28,463 nucleotides of DNA from Clostridia bacterium (GTDB lineage: Bacteria > Bacillota > Clostridia > TANB77 > CAG-508). The notes under the pieces were generated by a model. The model had not been told where the DNA came from. It searched no databases and worked only from the letters and a program-made list of their open reading frames with translations. Positions 1 to 6,446 of this stretch are shown piece by piece. Position numbers and translations under genes: made by a program. The stretch covers positions 1 to 28,463 of the forward strand of contig CAADUZ010000005.1 in the NCBI GenBank assembly GCA_900752335.1. The letters are read 5' to 3'. Positions within the stretch are counted from its first letter, which is position 1. Every line of letters begins with the position of its first letter.

Positions 1-66
1 ATTAAGAGCAAGCTAAAAGGAATGTCTCCTGTTCAATACAGAAAACATTCCATGTTAGTAGCCTAA
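1..66 (+). mobile_element. IS3-family transposase (OrfB) C-terminal end, partial
   Basis: The first 66 bases read as an open frame cut by the window edge: IKSKLKGMSPVQYRKHSMLVA followed by TAA. The K-x-K-G-M-S-P-V-Q-Y-R pattern is the usual C-terminus of the DDE integrase (OrfB) of IS3-family elements, especially the IS150 group. The catalytic core lies outside the window, so whether the element is intact cannot be judged. Basis: peptide read directly; family assignment from established knowledge of IS3 OrfB tails. Confidence 0.8.
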
Positions 67-73
67 TTTATAC

Positions 74-98
74 TGTCTAACTTTTGGGGTTCAGTACA
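74..98 (+). repeat. Right terminal inverted repeat of the IS3-family element
   Basis: Seven bases after the transposase stop comes TGTCTAACTTTTGGGG followed by TTCAGTACA. This is the familiar IS3/IS150 right end, with a TGTC(T/C)AACTTTTGGGG core and a terminal CA. The element therefore most likely ends at base 98. The target duplication of 3-4 bases would start at 99 (TAA or TAAA), but the left copy is outside the window. Confidence 0.7.
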
Positions 99-298
99 TA
101 AATAAGACAATAGATCCAGAAGTAAAAGCAAAAGAAGAGGCAGACGACTTTAGAGCATACATAAAATCAGTTGCTGAAAAGGGCATGAGAGAAGCAGATA
201 AAGAAAGATTAGAAGCAAAAAGAGAAGCATTAAAACAAAAAATGGCAGAGCAAGGACAAAGAGAAGATAAATCAGAGAAGGACGATATGGAAAGATAA
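99..298 (+). pseudogene. 3' remnant of an unrecognised gene truncated by the IS insertion
   Basis: Directly after the IS end, a frame stays open from 101 to the TAA at 296-298. It encodes about 65 residues beginning NKTIDPEVKAKEEADDFRAY and ending KSEKDDMER. It is strongly charged (Lys, Glu, Arg) and probably helical or coiled. There is no start codon with a Shine-Dalgarno sequence near its beginning, and the frame runs back into the IS end, so it looks like the 3' end of a longer gene interrupted by the element. Gene order in Firmicutes would put rpoC or a small L7Ae-like gene upstream of rpsL. I do not recognise either in this tail, and disruption of rpoC would be lethal unless only a dispensable tail were involved. 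Function unknown. Confidence 0.45.
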
Positions 299-330
299 TA
301 GAAATAAAGCTTAAAAATCTTTGAAATACC

Positions 331-359
331 TTGACTTGAAGGTAAAAAAATGATAAAAT
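331..359 (+). promoter_or_regulatory. Promoter of the str operon (rpsL-rpsG-fusA)
   Basis: TTGACT (331-336) and TAAAAT (354-359) are separated by exactly 17 bases, with TG one base before the -10 (351-352, extended -10). This matches the vegetative sigma-A consensus. Predicted transcription start is near 366, which falls inside the hairpin at 362-394. Confidence 0.75.
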
Positions 360-361
360 AT

Positions 362-400
362 TACCGTTAGTATAAAATGACTATACTAGCGGTATTTTTA
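362..400 (+). terminator. Hairpin with T-rich tail overlapping the str operon transcription start
   Basis: A 13-bp stem pairs 362-374 (TACCGTTAGTATA) with 382-394 (TATACTAGCGGTA), with one G-T pair and a 7-base loop. It is followed by TTTTTATTT. It most likely terminates transcription arriving from the IS or disrupted gene upstream. Its left arm spans the predicted rpsL transcription start, so only transcripts from upstream carry the whole stem. Confidence 0.6.
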
Positions 401-435
401 TTTGATATTTATTTATGAAAAGAGGTGAAATTTAA

Positions 436-849
436 GTGCCAACAATTAATCAATTAGTAAGAAAAGGAAGAAAAAGTTCTACAACTAAATCTACAGCACC
501 AGCTTTACAACATGGTTATAATTCAAGAAATAAAAAACTAACAAACAAGAGATCACCACAAAAAAGAGGTGTTTGTACAGTTGTAAAAACAGTAACACCA
601 AAGAAGCCAAACTCTGCTTTAAGAAAAGTTGCCAGAGTTAGACTTTCAAACGGATATGAAGTAACTTCATATATCCCAGGTATAGGACACAACTTACAAG
701 AGCATAGTGTTGTTCTAATAAGAGGAGGAAGAGTAAAAGACCTTCCAGGTGTTAGATACCACATAATTAGAGGTACATTAGATACTGCCGGAGTTAAAGA
801 TAGAATGCAAGGTAGATCTAAATATGGTGCAAAGAAACCTAAAAAATAA
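436..849 (+). CDS. rpsL: 30S ribosomal protein S12
   Basis: S12 sits at the decoding centre of the 30S subunit and helps set translational accuracy. The 137-residue product has the 14-residue insertion typical of Gram-positive S12, which shifts the key residues relative to E. coli. The streptomycin-determining lysines are in TPKKPNSALRK (K57, E. coli K43) and GRVKDLPGVRYH (K101, E. coli K88), and both are wild type. D102 in KDLPG is the position methylthiolated by RimO where that enzyme exists. The start is GTG at 436, supported by AGAGGTGA at 421-428 and the family N-terminus MPTINQLVRKGR. It is the first gene of the str operon, with its own promoter 77 bases upstream. Confidence 0.98.
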   Translation: MPTINQLVRKGRKSSTTKSTAPALQHGYNSRNKKLTNKRSPQKRGVCTVVKTVTPKKPNSALRKVARVRLSNGYEVTSYIPGIGHNLQEHSVVLIRGGRVKDLPGVRYHIIRGTLDTAGVKDRMQGRSKYGAKKPKK

Positions 850-929
850 AAATTTTAGGCTTATGGTGCATATATGAAATTACTAATTTAAGGTACTTAA
901 ATTTATAATAGAATATATAGCACTATACG

Positions 930-980
930 GAAAAGAAGAAAAATCTTTTCAGAGTAACTTTAGGTATTTATTTAAATACC
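930..980 (+). promoter_or_regulatory. Two hairpins in the rpsL-rpsG intergenic leader
   Basis: The 158-base gap between rpsL and rpsG is long for this operon and holds two stems. One is 7 bp, GAAAAGA (930-936) with TCTTTTC (944-950). The other is 7-8 bp, GGTATTT (963-969) with AAATACC (974-980). Neither has a T-run, so they are unlikely to be terminators. In E. coli, S7 binds the equivalent intercistronic region to regulate the operon. A similar role here is inference; I cannot match the fold to a known S7 site. Confidence 0.3.
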
Positions 981-1007
981 AAATTTTAAGAAAAGGAGTG
1001 AAGAATA

Positions 1008-1478
1008 GTGCCAAGAAGAGGAATTATAGCAAAAAGAGACGTTTTACCAGATCCAATATACAATAGCAAAGTTGTTACAAAATTAATAAACAATGTAATG
1101 CTTGATGGTAAAAAAACAGTTGCTCAAAGCATAGTTTATGATGCCTTCAATATAATAAAGGAAAAAGAACAAAAAGATCCATTAGAAGTATTCGAAGCAG
1201 CTCTTGAAAACGTAATGCCTGTTCTAGAAGTTAAAGCTAGAAGAATCGGTGGAGCTACATACCAAGTTCCAATCGAAATTAGACCAGAAAGAAGACAAAC
1301 TTTAGGTTTAAGATGGTTAGTTATATATGCTAGAAATAGACATGAAAAAACTATGGCTCAAAAATTAGCAGCTGAAATAATGGATGCTGTAGCAGGAAAT
1401 GGTGGAGCATTCAAGAAGAAAGAAGACATGCATAGAATGGCTGAAGCTAATAAAGCTTTTGCACATTATAAATTCTAA
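1008..1478 (+). CDS. rpsG: 30S ribosomal protein S7
   Basis: S7 is a primary 16S rRNA-binding protein that nucleates assembly of the 30S head and contacts E-site tRNA. The 156-residue length is that of the family, and the start MPRRGIIAKRDVLPDPIYNS is diagnostic. Other conserved blocks are VMLDGKKTVAQSI near residue 30, ARRIGGATYQVPIEIRPERR (78-97) and the C-terminal EDMHRMAEANKAFAHYKF. The start is GTG at 1008, with AAAGGAGTG at 992-1000. It lies 18 bases before fusA and is clearly co-transcribed with it. Confidence 0.98.
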   Translation: MPRRGIIAKRDVLPDPIYNSKVVTKLINNVMLDGKKTVAQSIVYDAFNIIKEKEQKDPLEVFEAALENVMPVLEVKARRIGGATYQVPIEIRPERRQTLGLRWLVIYARNRHEKTMAQKLAAEIMDAVAGNGGAFKKKEDMHRMAEANKAFAHYKF

Positions 1479-1496
1479 AATAAAAGGAGGATAAAA

Positions 1497-3578
1497 ATGG
1501 CTGGAAGAGAGTTTCCTTTAGAGAAAACAAGAAATATAGGAATTATGGCTCACATAGATGCAGGTAAAACTACAACTACAGAGAGAATATTATTCTATAC
1601 AGGAAAAACTCATAAAATCGGTGAAGTTCATGAAGGTGAAGCTACAATGGACTGGATGGTTCAAGAGCAAGAAAGAGGTATAACAATTACTTCTGCTGCT
1701 ACAACATGCCAATGGTTAGGTCATAGAATCAATATCATTGATACACCAGGACACGTTGACTTTACAGTTGAAGTTCAAAGATCTTTAAGAGTACTTGATG
1801 GTGCTGTTACAGTTTTAGCAGCAAAAGGTGGAGTTCAACCACAAACAGAAACAGTTTGGAGACAAGCTGATAAATATCAAGTTCCAAGAATGGTATATGT
1901 AAATAAAATGGATATCACAGGTGCAGACTTTATGCTATGTGTACGCCAATTAAAAGAAAGATTAAATGCAAATGCTGTTCCAATTCAATTACCTATTGGT
2001 GCAGAAGATAATTTCCAAGGAATAGTAGATTTAATAAAAATGAGAGCATTTATTCATAAAGATGACCTTGGAAAAGATATAGAAGAGGGAGAAATTCCTG
2101 CAGACTTAAAGGCTCAAGCTGAAGAATTTAGAGATAAAATGGTAGAAGCAGCTGCAGAGCAAGATGACGAATTAATGATGAAATACCTAGAAGAAGGTAC
2201 TTTATCAGAAGAGGAAATCAAAAAAGGTTTAAGATTAGGAACAATAAATAACAAAATAGTTCCTGTAGTATGCGGTTCATCATATAAAAACAAAGGTGTT
2301 CAAGAATTATTAAATGCCGTTGTAGATTATATGCCATCTCCACTTGATATACCACACATTAAAGGTGTAACACTAGATGGAGAAGAAACAGAAAGAAAAA
2401 CATCTGATACAGAACCATTTGCTGCATTAGCATTCAAAATTGCTACAGATCCATTTGTTGGAAAATTATGTTTCTTCAGAGTATATTCTGGAACATTAGA
2501 AGCAGGTTCAACAATTCTAAATGCTAATAAAGGTAAAAGAGATAGAATGGGAAGAATACTATTAATGCATTCAAACCATAGACAAGATATAGAAAAGGTA
2601 TATGCAGGAGATATAGCTGCTGCAGTTGGATTAAAAGAAGTATCAACAGGAGATACACTTTGTGATCCAGCAAATCCAGTTATACTTGAATCTATGGAAT
2701 TCCCAGAGCCAGTTATTGATATCGCTATTGAGCCAAAAGATAAAGCAAATAGCGAGAAAATGAGTATAGCTCTAGCAAAACTTGCAGAAGAGGACCCAAC
2801 ATTCAAAACATATACAAATCATGAAACAGGTCAAACTGTTATTGCAGGTATGGGTGAGTTACACCTAGATATAATCGTAGACAGATTAAAAAGAGAATTT
2901 AAAGTAGAATGTACAGTAGGTAAACCACAAGTTTCTTACAAAGAAACAATTAGAAATAAAGTTAAAGTAGAAGGAAAATTCATTCGTCAATCTGGTGGTC
3001 GTGGACAATATGGTCACGTATGGCTTGAAATGGAACCATTAGAGCCAGGTAAAGGTATAGAATTTGAGAGCAAAATCGTTGGTGGTGTTGTTCCAAAAGA
3101 ATATATCAAACCTATTGAAGAAGGAGTTAGAGAAGCAGCTGAAACTGGTGTTCTTGCAGGATATCCAGTTATAGACTTCAAAGCTACTTTAGTTGATGGT
3201 TCATACCACGAAGTTGACTCTTCAGAAATGGCATTCAAAATTGCTGGTTCAATGGCATTCAAAGAAGGTTGTAAACAAGCTAAATCAGTTATTTTAGAGC
3301 CAATAATGAAAGTTGAAATAACAGTTCCAGAAGAATATATGGGAGACGTTATAGGTGACGTAAACTCAAGACGTGGTAGACTAGAAGGAATGGAACCAGA
3401 AGGTGGAAACCAAGTTATAAGAGCATTTATTCCATTATCAGAAATGTTTGGATATGCAACAGACCTTCGTTCTAAAACACAAGGTAGAGGAACATACTCT
3501 ATGGAACCATCTCATTATGAAGAAGTTCCAAAATCAATACTTGATACAATAGTAGCAAGTAGAGCTAAAAAAGACTAA
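1497..3578 (+). CDS. fusA: Elongation factor G
   Basis: EF-G is the ribosome translocase, and with RRF it also recycles ribosomes. The 693-residue protein has all five domains. In the GTPase domain, the P-loop is AHIDAGKTTTTER (18-30), the effector region includes ERGITITSAATT, switch II is DTPGHVDF with the catalytic His, and NKMD gives guanine specificity. Domains II-V follow, with GGVVPKEYIKPIEEG in domain IV and SRRGRLEGMEPEGGNQVIRA in domain V. ATG at 1497 follows AAAGGAGG (1483-1490). It is the third gene of the str operon. No degradation or insertion is visible. Confidence 0.98.
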   Translation: MAGREFPLEKTRNIGIMAHIDAGKTTTTERILFYTGKTHKIGEVHEGEATMDWMVQEQERGITITSAATTCQWLGHRINIIDTPGHVDFTVEVQRSLRVLDGAVTVLAAKGGVQPQTETVWRQADKYQVPRMVYVNKMDITGADFMLCVRQLKERLNANAVPIQLPIGAEDNFQGIVDLIKMRAFIHKDDLGKDIEEGEIPADLKAQAEEFRDKMVEAAAEQDDELMMKYLEEGTLSEEEIKKGLRLGTINNKIVPVVCGSSYKNKGVQELLNAVVDYMPSPLDIPHIKGVTLDGEETERKTSDTEPFAALAFKIATDPFVGKLCFFRVYSGTLEAGSTILNANKGKRDRMGRILLMHSNHRQDIEKVYAGDIAAAVGLKEVSTGDTLCDPANPVILESMEFPEPVIDIAIEPKDKANSEKMSIALAKLAEEDPTFKTYTNHETGQTVIAGMGELHLDIIVDRLKREFKVECTVGKPQVSYKETIRNKVKVEGKFIRQSGGRGQYGHVWLEMEPLEPGKGIEFESKIVGGVVPKEYIKPIEEGVREAAETGVLAGYPVIDFKATLVDGSYHEVDSSEMAFKIAGSMAFKEGCKQAKSVILEPIMKVEITVPEEYMGDVIGDVNSRRGRLEGMEPEGGNQVIRAFIPLSEMFGYATDLRSKTQGRGTYSMEPSHYEEVPKSILDTIVASRAKKD

Positions 3579-3596
3579 TAAAAAGTTATTAAACAC

Positions 3597-3625
3597 TTGC
3601 ATTTTTTACGTAAATGTTGTACAAT
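3597..3625 (+). promoter_or_regulatory. Separate promoter for tuf
   Basis: TTGCAT (3597-3602) and TACAAT (3620-3625) are separated by 17 bases, within the 138-base fusA-tuf gap. This is a strong vegetative promoter, and it implies that tuf can be transcribed independently of, and probably more heavily than, the genes upstream. Confidence 0.7.
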
Positions 3626-3716
3626 GCAGTTGTTAAAATAATTAGATTTTAATTTTAAAATATAATAAAGAATAAATGGAATACAAAAGTATTCTAAATT
3701 TAAAGGAGGATTTAAA

Positions 3717-4919
3717 ATGGCTAAAGCTAAATTTGAAAGAACAAAACCACACGTAAACATTGGTACAATAGGTCACGTAGACCATGGTAAAACAACAACA
3801 ACAGCAGCTATTACAAAATATTTAGGACTTTTAGGTCAAGCTAAATATGAAGCATACGATCAAATCGATAGTGCTCCAGAAGAAAAAGAGAGAGGAATTA
3901 CAATTAACACAGCTCACGTTGAGTATGAAACAGATAACAGACACTATGCTCACGTTGACTGCCCAGGACATGCTGACTATGTAAAGAACATGATTACTGG
4001 TGCTGCTCAAATGGATGGTGCAATCCTAGTTGTATCTGCAGCTGATGGACCAATGCCTCAAACAAGAGAGCATATCCTACTTGCTAGACAAGTTGGTGTT
4101 AAATATATCGTTGTTTACTTAAACAAATGCGATATGGTTGATGATCCAGAGCTATTAGAATTAGTTGAAATGGAAGTTAGAGACCTATTAACAGAATATG
4201 GTTTCCCAGGAGACGAAATTCCAGTTATAAAAGGATCTTCACTAAAAGTATTAGAGAGCAATTCTACAGATCCTAACGATCCTGTATATGCTCCAATAAA
4301 AGAATTAATGGATGCAGTTGATAGCTACATTCCAACACCAGAAAGACCAGTAGACCAACCATTCCTAATGCCTGTTGAAGACGTATTTACAATTACAGGT
4401 AGAGGAACAGTTGCTACAGGTAGAGTAGAAAGAGGAACAGTTAAACTTCAAGACGAAGTTGAAATAGTTGGACTTTCTAAAGAAGCTAAAAAGACAGTTG
4501 TTACTGGTGTAGAAATGTTTAGAAAATTACTAGACCAAGCAGAAGCTGGAGATAACATTGGTGTATTATTAAGAGGTATTGATAGAAAAGATATCGAAAG
4601 AGGTCAAGTTCTAGCAAAACCAGGAACAATACATCCACATACAAAATTCAAAGCACAAGTATACGTTCTAACAAAAGAAGAAGGTGGACGTCATACACCA
4701 TTCTTCAATGGATATAGACCACAATTCTATTTCAGAACAACAGACGTTACAGGTGTTATCGAATTAGCAGCCGGAACAGAAATGGTTATGCCAGGAGATA
4801 ACGTAGACATGACAGTTGAACTTATCACACCAATAGCTATTGAAAAAGGATTAAGATTCGCTATCCGTGAGGGTGGAAGAACAGTAGGTTCTGGAGTTGT
4901 TTCAGAAGTTATTGAATAA
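3717..4919 (+). CDS. tuf: Elongation factor Tu
   Basis: EF-Tu delivers aminoacyl-tRNA to the ribosomal A site as a GTP complex. The 400 residues cover the GTPase domain (P-loop GHVDHGKTTTTAAI, effector segment EKERGITINTAHVEYE, DCPGHADYVKNMI, NKCDMVDD), domain II (FTITGRGTVATGRVERGTVK) and domain III (HTPFFNGYRPQFYFRTTDVTG near the tRNA/kirromycin face). It is slightly longer than the 394-residue E. coli protein because of a short insertion near NSTDPNDPVYAPIKEL. ATG at 3717 follows AAAGGAGG (3702-3709). It has its own promoter at 3597 and a strong terminator at 4941. Confidence 0.98.
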   Translation: MAKAKFERTKPHVNIGTIGHVDHGKTTTTAAITKYLGLLGQAKYEAYDQIDSAPEEKERGITINTAHVEYETDNRHYAHVDCPGHADYVKNMITGAAQMDGAILVVSAADGPMPQTREHILLARQVGVKYIVVYLNKCDMVDDPELLELVEMEVRDLLTEYGFPGDEIPVIKGSSLKVLESNSTDPNDPVYAPIKELMDAVDSYIPTPERPVDQPFLMPVEDVFTITGRGTVATGRVERGTVKLQDEVEIVGLSKEAKKTVVTGVEMFRKLLDQAEAGDNIGVLLRGIDRKDIERGQVLAKPGTIHPHTKFKAQVYVLTKEEGGRHTPFFNGYRPQFYFRTTDVTGVIELAAGTEMVMPGDNVDMTVELITPIAIEKGLRFAIREGGRTVGSGVVSEVIE

Positions 4920-4940
4920 TATATATAGTATATAGAGTTC

Positions 4941-4981
4941 AAATAGAGAGTTACAAGAAATTGTAATTCTCTATTTTTTTC
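4941..4981 (+). terminator. Intrinsic terminator of tuf
   Basis: A 16-bp stem pairs 4941-4956 with 4961-4976, with one G-T pair. It is closed by a GAAA tetraloop (4957-4960) and followed by a T-run through 4980. This is a strong rho-independent terminator, and the next promoter starts at 4982. Confidence 0.88.
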
Positions 4982-5010
4982 TTGACTTTTTGCCATTTTG
5001 ATTATATACT
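4982..5010 (+). promoter_or_regulatory. Promoter of the P60 hydrolase-comEC unit
   Basis: TTGACT (4982-4987), a 17-base spacer and TATACT (5005-5010) form a good sigma-A promoter. It starts immediately after the tuf terminator T-run. Its transcription start would be near 5017, only about 22 bases before the ATG at 5039, so translation cannot begin at any start codon upstream of that. Confidence 0.72.
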
Positions 5011-5038
5011 ATACTCGTATTTTAGGAGGAACGAATAT

Positions 5039-6412
5039 ATGAGTATATTGAAAAAAATATTCTATACATTATTTAGCATTACAATATTTACTTTTCTTTT
5101 AACTAATATAGCAAAAGCAGACACTGTTGAAGTAACAACAGAAACGCTTAACTTAAGAGAAGAGCCATCAACTGAATCAGATATAGTAGCATTAATTTCA
5201 ATAGGGGAAGAATGTGAGCTAATATCAGAGGAAGGAGACTGGTATGAGGTAAAATATGGAGAATATACTGGATATATAAGTAAGGAATATGCAAAAAAAG
5301 TTGGTGAAACTTCAGAAACTACCCAGGAAGAGGAAAATACTCAAGAAATAAATACAGAGGAAGAAAATAATTCTAACACGGGAGCAAGTGAAAATACAAC
5401 AACTGAAAGTAGTCAAGTAACTACTAATACTAGTACTATCTTGCAAGGAAAAATAACAGAAAATACAGGAATAAGAATAGTACCATTAATAAATTCTAGC
5501 ATAATAGAAAACATTAAAAAAGGTGCAGAAGTTACAGTAATAGAACAAATGAATAATTGGGTATATATTCAAACAGATACTGTTTCTGGATGGATAAGAA
5601 GCAATACTATTGATATAAAAGAAGTAAAAACAGAAACTAATAAGACAGACGATAAAAAACAAGAGGAAGATAAAAAAGAAGATAATAAATCAGACGAGAA
5701 AGTTGAAGGAACAACTTTTGAAGCAAAAACAATGTATACAGAAGACTACGTTAATATAAGAAGTACCCCTACTACAGAGGGAGATAATATAATAATGACT
5801 GTAGCAGAAAATACTGCATTAGAAGTAATAGGGGAAGAAGGAAATTGGTATAAAGTAAATACGAGTGAAGGAGAAGCTTATGTTTCTAAAGACGTATTAG
5901 TAGAAGAAAAAAAGGTTACTGATAGAGGAAACGTAGATAGAAGCGAGGCAGAAGAAGCATACGAAAAAGAAGATTCGAAAACTTCAAATTCTTCAAGCTC
6001 AAGTGCTAAAGCAAGCGAAATAGTAGAATATGCCAAAGAATTTTTAGGCGTTCCATATGTATATGGAGGAGCAAGTCCTAGTGGATTTGATTGTTCTGGC
6101 TTTACAATGTATGTATTTGACCATTTTGGAATTTCAATGGGACATGGAGCACAAATGCAGTCAAGAGAAGGTAGTGCTGTAAAGGCAGATAAATCTTCCA
6201 AAAGTAGTTTATTAAACAATTTGGAAGTTGGAGATTTAGTATTCTTTTTAGATTATGAAACAATGGACGAAATAGGACATTGCGGTATATATATAGGAGA
6301 TGGAGAATTTATACATGCCTCATCTGGTTCAGGATATTGTGTTAAAATAAATAGTTTGTTACCAGGTGAATACTACAATACTAGATATTGTGCGGCAAGA
6401 AGAGTTTTATAA
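5039..6412 (+). CDS. Secreted peptidoglycan endopeptidase: three SH3b domains plus NlpC/P60
   Basis: This is a predicted secreted cell-wall hydrolase that cleaves peptide stems of peptidoglycan. Of the 457 residues, 1-27 form a signal peptide ending in AKA, with cleavage before D28. Three bacterial SH3 repeats lie near residues 28-88, 136-196 and 230-290, each with an N-x-R-x-x-P-like segment and a later W-Y/W-V-Y element. They are joined by acidic, Glu/Lys/Thr-rich linkers. A C-terminal NlpC/P60 domain spans about 325-457. The catalytic triad is visible as C352 in FDCSGFT, H414 in GHCGIYIG and H426 in EFIHASS. ATG at 5039 follows AGGAGGA (5024-5030). An in-frame TTG at 4982 lies inside the promoter and is rejected as the start. 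It lies 34 bases before comEC. Confidence 0.92.
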   Translation: MSILKKIFYTLFSITIFTFLLTNIAKADTVEVTTETLNLREEPSTESDIVALISIGEECELISEEGDWYEVKYGEYTGYISKEYAKKVGETSETTQEEENTQEINTEEENNSNTGASENTTTESSQVTTNTSTILQGKITENTGIRIVPLINSSIIENIKKGAEVTVIEQMNNWVYIQTDTVSGWIRSNTIDIKEVKTETNKTDDKKQEEDKKEDNKSDEKVEGTTFEAKTMYTEDYVNIRSTPTTEGDNIIMTVAENTALEVIGEEGNWYKVNTSEGEAYVSKDVLVEEKKVTDRGNVDRSEAEEAYEKEDSKTSNSSSSSAKASEIVEYAKEFLGVPYVYGGASPSGFDCSGFTMYVFDHFGISMGHGAQMQSREGSAVKADKSSKSSLLNNLEVGDLVFFLDYETMDEIGHCGIYIGDGEFIHASSGSGYCVKINSLLPGEYYNTRYCAARRVL

Positions 6413-6446
6413 ATTATATATGGGGGCAAAGAAAGGATGAAATAAA

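Noticed and set aside
2327..2806. Long antisense frames inside fusA, and similar ones inside comEC, topB, murA and ftsZ
   Set aside because: They mirror the codon pattern of well-supported genes on the other strand, have no Shine-Dalgarno sequences and show no recognisable protein motifs.
4982..5038. An in-frame upstream extension of the P60 hydrolase from TTG 4982
   Set aside because: It overlaps the -35 and -10 of the promoter and lacks a Shine-Dalgarno sequence. ATG at 5039 has a good one and begins a proper signal peptide.
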